Positions 39,937 through 48,296 of a stretch of DNA of 64,000 bases are shown here, piece after piece. Every line of letters starts with the position of its first letter. The first letter of the stretch is position 1. Source of the stretch: a virus. The translations under genes and the position numbers were made by a program. The notes below the pieces were generated by a model. That model had not been told where the DNA came from. It worked only from the letters and a program-made list of their open reading frames with translations, and did not search any database. Where the stretch lies: IMG/VR virus record IMGVR_UViG_3300042691_013609, positions 1 to 64,000 of that record; one strand, 5' to 3'.

Positions 39937-40423
39937 ACCCAAAAAATTTATGATTATCTGTTGTGTGAATTAATTTAGTATTTCTTTTTAACCTACTAAT
40001 GAAGGTTCTGTCGGTGGCGGTTTTAAAATTATAGAAAAAAAGAACATCACAATCCCTTCCTATATTATCAAACAACCTAACCGCAATACTATCGGAGAAC
40101 TCAGTCCTCATAAACCTACCATTAATACCATCATACTGCCCACGCTGGAAAACTACATCATGTACGCAATCTGGAAACCTATTATGCTCTATCCTATTAA
40201 GAACAGTGCTGCCTACTAAATAAGCGTCTATAGTGTCATTAGGTGCACTTTCAGCGTTAATGATACATGAGAGTAACTTCTCTTCATTTGTAAGCCCCAT
40301 ATCGATTGTAATAGGCTTATACTCAACCTTATTGATAGGATATATCAACAGCAAAAAAATAGCGACCAAATGGGCCGCTAATGCAATGATAAGTAAGAAT
40401 AAATAATTATTTATATTTTTCAT
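39920..40423 (-). CDS. membrane-anchored SleB/CwlJ-type cell-wall hydrolase, 167 aa
   Basis: An N-terminal transmembrane or signal-anchor segment (residues 7-29) is followed by a SleB-like domain: EKLLSCIINAESAPND with the presumed catalytic Glu 58, then LVGSTVLNRIEHNRFPD and VVFQRGQYDG, matching the AEA...VLNRV...FPDTV...QFS signature of Hydrolase_2 enzymes. The signal-anchor layout fits a secreted (SAR-like) endolysin acting on peptidoglycan at the end of infection. It lies in a coupled cluster of small genes, likely the lysis module. Confidence 0.75.
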   Translation of the reverse strand: MKNINNYLFLLIIALAAHLVAIFLLLIYPINKVEYKPITIDMGLTNEEKLLSCIINAESAPNDTIDAYLVGSTVLNRIEHNRFPDCVHDVVFQRGQYDGINGRFMRTEFSDSIAVRLFDNIGRDCDVLFFYNFKTATDRTFISRLKRNTKLIHTTDNHKFFGYETTL

Positions 40424-40514
40424 ATCTTTTTTTTATTTCAGCTATTTCTTTTTTTACTTCTTGAATAGCCAGGATCAAATACTTCTCTGTATCTTTTCTT
40501 TCTTCTGATGTCAT
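40407..40514 (-). CDS. 35-aa charged helical microprotein
   Basis: ATG 40514 overlaps the TGA of the upstream 53-residue gene, and the 3' end overlaps the lysin start by 17 bases. The protein is MTSEERKDTEKYLILAIQEV followed by a Lys/Glu helix, probably a small coiled coil. Its position suggests a lysis accessory, but nothing in the sequence proves it. Confidence 0.45.
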   Translation of the reverse strand: MTSEERKDTEKYLILAIQEVKKEIAEIKKRYEKYK

Positions 40515-40672
40515 GGCTTTAATTTTTCATCTAAAAATTCTCTTAATTTTTCTTTCCCATTCATGCTTGTTAAAAATAAAACAAGGTCTCCCAATAAGGA
40601 CATATCCCATACTGATTCAGGTACAAAAATATACCTCTTATACATTTTTGTGTCTTTATACTTAATCCACAT
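40511..40672 (-). CDS. small hypothetical protein, 53 aa
   Basis: The frame from ATG 40672 to TGA 40511-40513 begins MWIKYKDTKMYKRYIFVPES and ends in a charged helix. It starts 2 bases after the upstream stop, and its own stop overlaps the next ATG. These couplings make translation likely. Function unknown. Confidence 0.5.
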   Translation of the reverse strand: MWIKYKDTKMYKRYIFVPESVWDMSLLGDLVLFLTSMNGKEKLREFLDEKLKP

Positions 40673-40674
40673 AA

Positions 40675-40935
40675 TTAAACATTTTCTAATTGTAATTCTA
40701 ATTCTTTAATCAACTCTTCAAACGGACCTTCATCCAAGGGCCTAAACCTATACGCAGCAAAACCTCTATAAGGAGTTCCCAGTTCGGTAAGGTTTATTTC
40801 CTCTAACACGAAAAGGGGAACTCCATTCATATCGCTAAGTACGCTAATAACTGTATAGGCATTACCTTTTTTAACCCAATGTGTCGTTGGTATCTCATTG
40901 GGCCTAGCATTGTCGTTTACGCACTCAACCAACAT
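40675..40935 (-). CDS. hypothetical phage protein, 86 aa
   Basis: Beta-rich N-terminal part (HWVKKGNAYTVISVLSDMNG, then FVLEEI) ending in GFAAYRFRPLDE and an acidic helix. The AYRFRPL phrase is common in small phage proteins of unknown function. One base separates it from the upstream gene's stop. Confidence 0.6.
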   Translation of the reverse strand: MLVECVNDNARPNEIPTTHWVKKGNAYTVISVLSDMNGVPLFVLEEINLTELGTPYRGFAAYRFRPLDEGPFEELIKELELQLENV

Positions 40936-40936
40936 T

Positions 40937-41269
40937 TTAACCTAGTGAATTAGCTAATTCATTAAGAGCTTCTTGGTCGGGAAAGAAATTAGAATCAAGA
41001 GTATTCAAATCTAATTCATGCACACCAACACCAGAATAACTAAGAAGAAGACCTGCATTATTCTTAGTCCAAATAGCTTCCAGGTTTTTACTTTCATTTT
41101 CCTGTATATCTTTAAGGCACTCTTCCGCAACTTGGCTGTGCATCTTAGCAATAACTTTAGCTACCTTTTCTGCTTTCTCGTAAGAATCAAAAACTCCTAC
41201 AAGGCCCAGATCAATACCATTATCATCTTCTTCTCCAGGTCTTAAACTTACAATAAAAACTTTACTCAT
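40937..41269 (-). CDS. hypothetical protein, 110 aa
   Basis: Acidic protein with an alternating strand/helix pattern (KVFIVSLRPGEEDDNGIDLG, then an amphipathic helix). No known motif. It lies 15 bases downstream of the DNA polymerase and so belongs to the replication transcript. Confidence 0.55.
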   Translation of the reverse strand: MSKVFIVSLRPGEEDDNGIDLGLVGVFDSYEKAEKVAKVIAKMHSQVAEECLKDIQENESKNLEAIWTKNNAGLLLSYSGVGVHELDLNTLDSNFFPDQEALNELANSLG

Positions 41270-41283
41270 AATTTTAATTTGTC

Positions 41284-43146
41284 TTAGTGCACTGCGGAAT
41301 AACTATCTCCAACTTTTGGGTCAACTGCCATAGTGACATTTAACTTCAACTTTTCGTTAGCCAAAGCCACAGCTTTTTTAAAAATTTTAAATGTTTCCTG
41401 CTCCTTATCTGCCGGAGCGTAGCATAAAATCTCATCATGCATTTGAAGTCTTATTTTAAGTCCAAGTAACCTACAGTACATAATAAAGACATCCATAAAG
41501 TAAGTGGATAAATTTTGGTTCAAAGCACTAAACCTATCCTTGTCATTTCTTAACTCTAACCAAAAGCCAGATACTGGACTTTTAATCCATGAGCATTCAA
41601 AGGCATCCTTAACCTCTGAATTATTTTCTACTTCCAATACCGCCCAGTTCCTTTCCCAATAGGCTTTAATAAAGCCCTTACATGTGTATTCAGGGAATCC
41701 TGTATTTCTTGATAGCGTAGTGGCCCCGCACTTATAAAGAACTGAGAAGTTAATTACTTTGGCAACCTTTCGTTGCTTGCCATGATCCTCCTCTCCTTTT
41801 TTGTGTGCAGCAGCTTGCTCTTGAGTGAGTAGGCTAGTCCTTACTGCCATATCTAAGTGGGCATCAAAGTCTGGCGAACTCATCTCTTCTACGTACTTAG
41901 GGTCATAAGGTTTTATGAAATGATCCCTTGTCTTTGCCTCTGAGGAAACTACGTCAACCCCAAAAACTACATGGTCATCAGGTGCTATAAATAACCCCCT
42001 AATTTCTTTACCCCATGGTTTGTCCACGCCTGGAAGATTTACAACCTTACCATGCTTCATTCTATGTGTGCTAGTTAGCCCAACTAATTCTTGGGACAGC
42101 CATCCATTTTTTGAATCTCTAAGGAAACCTTCTACTTGTGCTATCCTATGATTTAAAACACCTAATCCTTCAAGTTCTGAAATCTCTGGGTGTTTTTCGG
42201 ATAGAACTAAAACAGAATTGCATAACTCTTTATTGTCTTTAATAATTTGAGGTATCTGTTTTATAGTGCCAGTTTCTTTATTCCTTACAAATTTGTGGGT
42301 GGCCGGCTGCCATCCTAAATTAGTTAACCAATCTTTTATCTGTGTGGTGGATGATGGATTAGGTTCTTTATAAGATTTAATGTAAACTACAGGTCCGTTT
42401 GTTTCTTCAGGTAGTTTAGCCCTTCTTAAAAAATCATACCAATCTTTTCCGGAAGCCGATAAAGAACCATCTTTTTTGTAAAGAATTTTTGGTTTAATTT
42501 TATTAGCCAAGATCTTTACTTTTGGCATGACTTGTTTTAGTTTCTCTAATTTCTCATCCCTCTTCACACACATATCTACAAGTATATCCTGGGCTTTGTT
42601 TATATCAATCCTACAAGGATTCATTATCTGCTCAAAAGCACAGGATGCTTTGAATGACATATATTTTAGAAGATCGCCCAATGATTTCTCATCCCCATCG
42701 TATAAAACTTCAAGACGTGATTTGATGCGCATGTAAAGATTTGAATTTATCTTTACGTCTGTCTCACATCTGTTAGTGTATTCTTCTCTACTTAAATTAC
42801 TCCAATCACTTATCTTAACTTTCTCAACCCCAAAGTCTACACCGAAAGATTCCAAAGAATATTCATTTCTTTTCGGGAAAATATAATGAGATAAAAAAAG
42901 AGTGTCATAAAAAGGAAAGTCGATTTCAACACCGACTATCCTTTCAAGAACAGCTAAGTCATAATTACTGATAAAGTGGCCGATAAATATAGCATCAGTC
43001 TGTTTAAAGAAGTTTACTATATCAGAATACTCATACAACGATCTTACCTTCCATTCACCGACTATAGTGTAACTTAAACAGTGAACTTTTGTTACATCAT
43101 TTAAAAGAGCATCAGCCTCTATGTCGAATATTATTTCTTTAGCCAT
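41284..43146 (-). CDS. family A DNA polymerase with 3'-5' exonuclease
   Basis: The 620 residues contain the exonuclease motifs D8-I-E10 and NYDLAVL (about 73-79) with a later Y...D (REEYTNRCETD). The polymerase motifs are A (VDVVSSEAKTR, Asp 398), B (R459 KVAKVINFSVLY 471) and C (H570-D571-E572). The length is short for the family and close to T7-like enzymes. Motif B departs from the usual NFGxxYG: Ser 468 and Lys 472 replace the two Gly. It replicates the phage genome with the helicase, SSB-like protein and primase encoded nearby. There is no 5'-nuclease domain. Confidence 0.93.
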   Translation of the reverse strand: MAKEIIFDIEADALLNDVTKVHCLSYTIVGEWKVRSLYEYSDIVNFFKQTDAIFIGHFISNYDLAVLERIVGVEIDFPFYDTLFLSHYIFPKRNEYSLESFGVDFGVEKVKISDWSNLSREEYTNRCETDVKINSNLYMRIKSRLEVLYDGDEKSLGDLLKYMSFKASCAFEQIMNPCRIDINKAQDILVDMCVKRDEKLEKLKQVMPKVKILANKIKPKILYKKDGSLSASGKDWYDFLRRAKLPEETNGPVVYIKSYKEPNPSSTTQIKDWLTNLGWQPATHKFVRNKETGTIKQIPQIIKDNKELCNSVLVLSEKHPEISELEGLGVLNHRIAQVEGFLRDSKNGWLSQELVGLTSTHRMKHGKVVNLPGVDKPWGKEIRGLFIAPDDHVVFGVDVVSSEAKTRDHFIKPYDPKYVEEMSSPDFDAHLDMAVRTSLLTQEQAAAHKKGEEDHGKQRKVAKVINFSVLYKCGATTLSRNTGFPEYTCKGFIKAYWERNWAVLEVENNSEVKDAFECSWIKSPVSGFWLELRNDKDRFSALNQNLSTYFMDVFIMYCRLLGLKIRLQMHDEILCYAPADKEQETFKIFKKAVALANEKLKLNVTMAVDPKVGDSYSAVH

Positions 43147-43153
43147 AATTTAG

Positions 43154-43783
43154 TTAATCTACGATAGCATAATCGATAAGCATCTCAGCTATTGTAAGAA
43201 CATCATTGACTGCACCTTCAGAATCGACTGACCCATCCGGCTTTACCCAACGGCCCTTTGGGGAGGCTATAGAGAGTATTTCTATAGCAGCCTTAATCGA
43301 ACTCTGTCTAACAATAGAAAGTTGCCTACGTTCGTCCGGAGAGTACTGTACGACCTTATTTAGCCCTACAAAGAAAGTACCTTTACCTTCAACTTCTTTT
43401 GTGTCCGAATACTGGATTAGAGTGCCGGGCTTTAAAGAAGATAAATTCTTTCTAGAATCAGAGAAGTGAAAGCCTACTACTTCGTCTTCAGTCTCTACCT
43501 CCATGTAGAAAGTATTATTATTTCCTACCGATATAGATCCAACTCTTTTAATTTTTGTGGTAACCATGTCTTTAATTTTTGTTAATCCGTTAATTTTTTC
43601 TCGACCAGCAAATACTTTGGTATCAATGTATCTTACTTTACTTCCTTTTGTAAAGGAGGAGAGGGCCTCCCTGTCATTTGGGTAATACCCTCTCGTTCCA
43701 TCTTCTAACTCTAAATCAACGTAAGCATAACCGTGATCATCGGTTTTTATTTTACTTACTTTTTTGATTTTGGTTTCCTTCAT
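43154..43783 (-). CDS. replication-associated protein with two internal repeats, 209 aa
   Basis: Two diverged copies of a ~70-residue beta-rich module are visible (IKKVSKI...GYAYVDLELEDG and IKRVGSI...FYMEVETEDEV). Each has a -SSF/L-KG/PG- turn and a -(R)Y-DTK-V- strand, an OB- or SH3-like layout. The C-terminal ~60 residues are helical. It sits between polymerase and SSB genes. A nucleic-acid-binding or processivity role is plausible; the function is not recognised. Confidence 0.55.
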   Translation of the reverse strand: MKETKIKKVSKIKTDDHGYAYVDLELEDGTRGYYPNDREALSSFTKGSKVRYIDTKVFAGREKINGLTKIKDMVTTKIKRVGSISVGNNNTFYMEVETEDEVVGFHFSDSRKNLSSLKPGTLIQYSDTKEVEGKGTFFVGLNKVVQYSPDERRQLSIVRQSSIKAAIEILSIASPKGRWVKPDGSVDSEGAVNDVLTIAEMLIDYAIVD

Positions 43784-43784
43784 C

Positions 43785-44453
43785 TTAGAAAGGTAAATCT
43801 CCGTCTAAGAATTCATCAGAAGGAATAAAGTCTTCAACTGTCTTTTCTGGTCTTGGAGCAGTTGCCTTTTTGAGTTTTCTCTCGTTGAAGATATTGTTAA
43901 CAACACCTTCAAAGAATTTAAGTTGGTCTGTGTCATCGTAGACTTTCTCTCCTTTGACTACCAACTCTTTTAACTCAGGTCTGCCTTGTGGGTTATCTTT
44001 AGAGTATTTAAACCTAACCCACTCCCAAGAACCATTGTCATCTTTGTGATGCATCCAAATGGCAGTATTCTTTACAGTCTTACCATTCTTCTCCTCTTCC
44101 TTATAAGAACAAGAGATACGGATAGGTCTATCCAAGTTTACATTCTCTACTTGATTCAAGAAGCTTTTAGAATAGCCGGATGAATACTTAAAAGTAATGA
44201 TGTAAACTTCGTCTCCATCTGTTACTTTAACTACCCATCTTTTTCCGTAATCACTGTCTTCAGAATAGACATCACTCAAAAACCCTTCAACGTGATCGAA
44301 CTCTTTAACGTACTTGGTTACCTTCTTTCCGTCTGAAGTCTCCACGTTTCTTTCAATAAATCCTTCGCGCTTTTCTTTAACGCCCCACTCAAATTTCCCG
44401 TTCACGGGCTTTAACCAATAGGTCTTACTTTCTGATCTGTTACCTAGTGCCAT
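43785..44453 (-). CDS. single-stranded DNA-binding-like protein, 222 aa
   Basis: Beta-rich body (RWVVKVTDGDEVYIITFKYS; RPIRISCSYKEE; NTAIWMHHK) with an acidic, flexible C-terminal tail that ends DGDLPF. This tail closely resembles the DDxPF tip with which bacterial and T7-type SSBs bind partner proteins. First gene after a good promoter (44480-44508) and directly upstream of the two-repeat protein and DNA polymerase. The SSB role is inferred from tail and context. Confidence 0.65.
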   Translation of the reverse strand: MALGNRSESKTYWLKPVNGKFEWGVKEKREGFIERNVETSDGKKVTKYVKEFDHVEGFLSDVYSEDSDYGKRWVVKVTDGDEVYIITFKYSSGYSKSFLNQVENVNLDRPIRISCSYKEEEKNGKTVKNTAIWMHHKDDNGSWEWVRFKYSKDNPQGRPELKELVVKGEKVYDDTDQLKFFEGVVNNIFNERKLKKATAPRPEKTVEDFIPSDEFLDGDLPF

Positions 44454-44479
44454 AATAATTGAAATTTTAATTAATGATA

Positions 44480-44508
44480 CAAATATAAGGATAATAAATA
44501 AACAAAAA
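44480..44508 (-). promoter_or_regulatory. Bacteroidetes-type promoter for the SSB/polymerase genes
   Basis: Reading leftward, TTTTTG (44508-44503) and TATATTTG (44487-44480) are spaced about 15-16 bases apart, matching the -33/-7 form of Bacteroidetes housekeeping promoters with a slightly short spacer. The start codon is 27 bases further on. Confidence 0.7.
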
Positions 44509-44524
44509 CTATATTAACAAAAAT

Positions 44525-45556
44525 TTAACTATCGAAATCAATAACGACAATCTTCTCTTCATTGAACACAGGCTTTTGTTTAGTTGTATTTTGTGACAAA
44601 GATTCTTTAGGTCTTTGGTCCTCTTCTATTACTTTAATAAATAAATCTTTTGTGCCGAAGCCATCAGCGAATCTGTTCTTTAGTATTTCAATAAAGACCC
44701 GGCCATAAGTTAAAAAAGAAACCTTAGTACCAGACTTATTAAAATCTCCATAATGTTCAGCAAGATGATCGTAGTAATAAGGAGATACAAGTCTGTATTG
44801 TTCTACACCTAATTTATAAGGTGTTGATAGACAAGCAACTACGTCACTAACCTGGAACAAAGCATCTGATTGATACAAATCATTTCTTCTTGATTTCATA
44901 TCTTCACTCTTGTCGGAAACTCGTGACAAAGATTCACGGTTAAACTGGGATACATTTAAAAAGAATGTATTTGGATATGCTTTCTTTAGAAAATTTTGAT
45001 GCTCAAAGATACCATCCATAACTTTCTTTTTATCCGATCCTTTTGCTAGAGCAACGTGATCGAAATCAATACCTATTAGATCTTTATCTTTAAACTTAAT
45101 ACAGAATGCTTCTATTGATTCTAGAAAATCATCCGCAGTCATAGGTTCTTCATTAAGGTAGAACCTATCATCTGTTTTATATTTTAAATAATCCCTTACA
45201 CTTTGCTTTTCTTCAGCTGTGAAGTGGTTCAACATTATATCTTTTTTAGACTTGCATAAATGAGATGATAAGTTCCTAAGAGTAGTCATAAGATTAGTCA
45301 TCTCCAATGAATTACTTAACCAAACAAAATTGTCCGCCTTCGAGTTATATTCAATGGACATGATATTAGATTTTATATCTTCCATCAGAATAGTCTTACC
45401 GGTAAAAGAAGCCCCAGCTAAAGTAACAATACTTCCTGGGGTTAATCCATCTAAAAATTCATGGCCACTATTTATAATAAGTTTGCGCCTATCTTGGTAA
45501 GACTTTATCTCTTGCAAGGACTCTACGGCTGCATGCCTGTATGGTCTTATATTCAT
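44525..45556 (-). CDS. DnaB-type replicative helicase, 343 aa
   Basis: RecA-fold ATPase with Walker A GASFTGKT (48-55), Walker B-like LIGIDFDHVAL (about 160-170) and an SQFNR segment (about 203-207), which corresponds to the SQLNR motif of DnaB. It carries only the ATPase domain, without a DnaB N-terminal domain, as in several phage helicases. It should unwind DNA for the polymerase next door. The primase is separate, at 53.6-54.5 kb. Confidence 0.8.
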   Translation of the reverse strand: MNIRPYRHAAVESLQEIKSYQDRRKLIINSGHEFLDGLTPGSIVTLAGASFTGKTILMEDIKSNIMSIEYNSKADNFVWLSNSLEMTNLMTTLRNLSSHLCKSKKDIMLNHFTAEEKQSVRDYLKYKTDDRFYLNEEPMTADDFLESIEAFCIKFKDKDLIGIDFDHVALAKGSDKKKVMDGIFEHQNFLKKAYPNTFFLNVSQFNRESLSRVSDKSEDMKSRRNDLYQSDALFQVSDVVACLSTPYKLGVEQYRLVSPYYYDHLAEHYGDFNKSGTKVSFLTYGRVFIEILKNRFADGFGTKDLFIKVIEEDQRPKESLSQNTTKQKPVFNEEKIVVIDFDS

Positions 45557-45557
45557 T

Positions 45558-45932
45558 TTATTTATTTTTAAAATACTTTATAAAAATGTGTGCGGATTTG
45601 TAATTGGTTGCTAAAGGGACTTCATGCACATCGCATAACCTCATAAGCATACTAACGTCTACTTCGTGAGGATGTTTATCAAGTGGGTCTCTAAAAAATA
45701 TTACTGCATCAATTTCTTTCCTGGAAACCATTGCGCCAATCTCTGCATCCCCACCCCTTGGACCACTATTTACACACTCAACCTTCTCCACCCCAGCCCT
45801 CTCTACCATCAACCCTGTCGTACCCGTAGCCACAATCTCTACATCTTCGCGGGTAAAAAAATCTAACCTCTTTAATACAAAAGAAACTAATTCGTGCTTC
45901 TTCCCATCATGTGCTATAAGTGCAATTCGCAT
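45558..45932 (-). CDS. mgsA: methylglyoxal synthase
   Basis: The 124 residues match the bacterial enzyme along the whole length: LIAHDGKK (5-12), ATGTTG (35-40), SGPRGGDAEIG (56-66) and FFRDPLDKHPHEVDV (79-93), then RLCDVHEVPLATN. The residues expected for catalysis are present (His 8, Asp 62, His 89, Asp 92); only the usual PHDPD is PHEVD. The enzyme converts dihydroxyacetone phosphate to methylglyoxal and phosphate. It ends one base from the helicase start. A host-metabolism gene of this kind is unusual among phage replication genes. It may be catalytic or adapted for signalling. Confidence 0.9.
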   Translation of the reverse strand: MRIALIAHDGKKHELVSFVLKRLDFFTREDVEIVATGTTGLMVERAGVEKVECVNSGPRGGDAEIGAMVSRKEIDAVIFFRDPLDKHPHEVDVSMLMRLCDVHEVPLATNYKSAHIFIKYFKNK

Positions 45933-45944
45933 ATTTTGTTTATT

Positions 45945-46226
45945 TTAAGATCCGGTGTATATAAATAAAGGTGTCTGCTCCCCAACGTAACAACAGAATG
46001 TATTAAAATATAAAAACTCACTAGCTTCTTCATCTGTCATTTCACCATCTACAGAACATATACTTATCATTTTTTCTATAGAATAAACTAACTGACCGTC
46101 TTGCGAAAGACCAACTATTGCGTTATCGTATCCGTTTACATCACCGTTAAACCCATGTGGTTTTAAAGCAGCTACTTCTTCTGCCATTTTAAGTATAAGC
46201 TCTAAGTCTATCTCTATGTTGCTCAT
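45945..46226 (-). CDS. hypothetical phage protein, 93 aa
   Basis: Contains YDNAIVGLSQDGQLVYSIEK and EEASEFLYFNTFCCYVGEQT, a combination I recognise from small phage proteins of unknown function. Acidic and soluble. It lies 12 bases upstream of the methylglyoxal synthase gene. Confidence 0.65.
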   Translation of the reverse strand: MSNIEIDLELILKMAEEVAALKPHGFNGDVNGYDNAIVGLSQDGQLVYSIEKMISICSVDGEMTDEEASEFLYFNTFCCYVGEQTPLFIYTGS

Positions 46227-46231
46227 TCTTT

Positions 46232-46555
46232 TTAATTTTTTAAATCTTCAACACAATCAGTGCAACGCAAGCCCCACATAAGTAAGAACATTGCAACCTG
46301 AGTTTGAAGTGCTTTTCCACGAAGATACTTATACCTCTTCTTCATCTCTACCTCTAGCCACCCTCTAAACTCTTGTTCTTTTTCTTTGGTAGTAGTAAAA
46401 CGTCTAAACCATTCTTCTCCAAACGGCATTGCATCTTCTGCTTCTTTGTTAGCTATAAGAATATCGTAATTAATATCTGTATACCCGTTAATCTCAAATT
46501 GCTTATTGATTATTCTTGCTAAAAATTCTTCGTCTGATTCTTTCTTATTTCTCAT
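46232..46555 (-). CDS. hypothetical protein, 107 aa
   Basis: The ATG at 46555 (MRNKKESDEEFLARIINK) is preferred over an in-frame TTG seven codons upstream. Helical, charged, with a C-terminal hydrophobic helix (LQTQVAMFLLMWGLRC) and two cysteines. Function unknown. It overlaps the upstream gene by 11 bases. Confidence 0.55.
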   Translation of the reverse strand: MRNKKESDEEFLARIINKQFEINGYTDINYDILIANKEAEDAMPFGEEWFRRFTTTKEKEQEFRGWLEVEMKKRYKYLRGKALQTQVAMFLLMWGLRCTDCVEDLKN

Positions 46556-46877
46556 CTTTACTATTTGAAGTTTCAAAACAAATTTCTTTTCGGATGCTTT
46601 CTAAGAATGCCCAAAGACTCTCATGGCTATCACAAATTATATTCCCACACCCATCGAAAGCTTCGTATCCTTTTTGTCCAAAGTCATTATGATAACAAAA
46701 CCAATCAAACATTTCTAATCCATGTTTTCCGTATATTTCCTCTATTAATGTAGATATAATTTTATGATATAGATCAACGAACTCAATAAGATCAACATTA
46801 AGTTTGTACAATTCAGAAATTACTCTTCCTTCTTTTTGTAAGGATAAGGTAACTTTTAAAAAATTTTCATAGGTCAT
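46545..46877 (-). CDS. hypothetical protein, 110 aa
   Basis: Starts at ATG 46877, whose bases overlap the TGA of thyX; an upstream TTG is less likely. Contains EIYGKHGLEMFDWFCYHNDF and EAFDGCGNIICDSHESLW, compatible with a small alpha/beta protein. Unknown function; coupled to thyX by the ATGA overlap. Confidence 0.55.
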   Translation of the reverse strand: MTYENFLKVTLSLQKEGRVISELYKLNVDLIEFVDLYHKIISTLIEEIYGKHGLEMFDWFCYHNDFGQKGYEAFDGCGNIICDSHESLWAFLESIRKEICFETSNSKDEK

Positions 46878-47506
46878 AAGTTCCAAGCATTTAAAGTGTG
46901 TTGAAAAGGATTTCCTTCTATATTTTTAACTAAATTAAGCATCTGTCTTGCTATCTCTTGTATTTCAACTTGCGCATGATCGTCCATCCGCTGGGTTAAA
47001 AAGTTATGAAACGATCTCATATTAAACATAACATCAGACTCTATCTGTGAGTTGTATGTCTTAAAGAATCTTGCTGACTCCTTTGCACGTTTTCTACCTA
47101 AGATAGGAGTGAGTTCTTCAAGACATTGATGATACCATTGGTTAGACATTTGAGTAAACCCTATCAAATGACGTTGTGCTTCTTGTGGCCAATCATCTGG
47201 GATGTAATACTTATCTTCTTTTAATTCTTTATAACGAGCCGACTCAGCATTAATTGATGAGATACGATGTTTCAACAAATGTATATGGCTAGCAATATCG
47301 CAGTTAACTAAAAAATGTACCATACCTTTCTCAAAAGGTGTTCCATGCGGTACAGGTTCTGCATTCCATAATTGTTCTATCAATGCAGGAATTCTTTCCC
47401 TTTTCTCAGGTGATAAATCTCTTGAGGTACTCGTCCACGCGCTGCAAGAAATTGCTTCGTCACCTCCGTACCATCCAATTAGTTTTACGCTATTATTCAT
47501 TGTCAT
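46874..47506 (-). CDS. thyX: flavin-dependent thymidylate synthase ThyX
   Basis: The 210 residues carry the ThyX signature KHRISSINAESAR (79-91; consensus RHRxxSxxxxSxR, with Lys for the first Arg) and the later RSFHNFLTQR and FFKTYNSQIESD regions typical of FAD and dUMP binding. It makes dTMP from dUMP with folate, NADPH and FAD. It supports DNA synthesis in an AT-rich phage. An HNH endonuclease gene precedes it with a one-base overlap (TAATG). Confidence 0.92.
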   Translation of the reverse strand: MTMNNSVKLIGWYGGDEAISCSAWTSTSRDLSPEKRERIPALIEQLWNAEPVPHGTPFEKGMVHFLVNCDIASHIHLLKHRISSINAESARYKELKEDKYYIPDDWPQEAQRHLIGFTQMSNQWYHQCLEELTPILGRKRAKESARFFKTYNSQIESDVMFNMRSFHNFLTQRMDDHAQVEIQEIARQMLNLVKNIEGNPFQHTLNAWNL

Positions 47507-48255
47507 TATTTAATTGGTTCAATCGATGGAAAATTCTTTGGATTGGTTGTTGTACTCGATCCTTGCGTTATTTTATAATCCCCATATTTTGCGGGATTTG
47601 GAACCATTTTATTTGCCATTATGCAATTACATATTGTACAACCACACACTATGTGGAATGGTACTAAATCGTCTAATTTATTTATGTCCTTCATTTTTAA
47701 AATTTTAAATCTACTTTGTTGTCCACGCCTTATTTTACCCTCCCAAACATAAGGCCCATTCGCTCCTTCTTCTTCGTACATGTAAAGACTTGCTGTTCTT
47801 ATTGAAGGAAAAATCTTACCTGTTTGAGTGTCAAACACTTGTTGGCTACGAACCTCATTTGCTTTCTTAATCATATCATACCTGCGTTCAGGGTTGTTTT
47901 TATTCCACGCTCTTAGGTTATCTTCTCGTGTCAAATACTCTAAATTAGAGACGTGGTTATTTGTTTTACATTCGTCTATGTGGTTAACAGTCAACGAGTT
48001 ATCTCCTTTAATGAATGCTGAAGCAACAAGGCGGTGAACTTTAAAGCGCTTCATCTTTCCGTCTTTGTACAAGTTTACAAGGTGGTATCCGTATGCGTCT
48101 AAAATAGGCTTTAGGATTTTTTCTTTTACAACTTGATTACCTTTTAAACCGTGTGCTACAGAACGCTCGCAAGACTTAACTTGCCCACAATCTGACACCT
48201 GATAAAGGCCTTCGTATCCTAGTATATCCTTCCAAATTTCCATGTTGTTACTCAT
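47506..48255 (-). CDS. NUMOD4/HNH homing-type endonuclease, 249 aa
   Basis: N-terminal NUMOD4-like part (EIWKDILGYEGLYQVSDCGQ), an HNH core (VHRLVASAFI ... TVNHIDECKTNNHVSNLEYLT) and a C-terminal NUMOD1-like DNA-recognition part (VFDTQTGKIFPSIRTASLYM). The last ~60 residues (PFHIVCGCTICNC...) look unrelated, possibly an add-on. It lies directly before thyX, a classic target of mobile endonucleases, though no intron is evident. It shares its C-terminal module with the HNH gene at 51.3-51.8 kb. Confidence 0.85.
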   Translation of the reverse strand: MSNNMEIWKDILGYEGLYQVSDCGQVKSCERSVAHGLKGNQVVKEKILKPILDAYGYHLVNLYKDGKMKRFKVHRLVASAFIKGDNSLTVNHIDECKTNNHVSNLEYLTREDNLRAWNKNNPERRYDMIKKANEVRSQQVFDTQTGKIFPSIRTASLYMYEEEGANGPYVWEGKIRRGQQSRFKILKMKDINKLDDLVPFHIVCGCTICNCIMANKMVPNPAKYGDYKITQGSSTTTNPKNFPSIEPIK

Positions 48256-48296
48256 TACTAGTTGTTACTAACCTAAAATAATGCACATTAAATACA

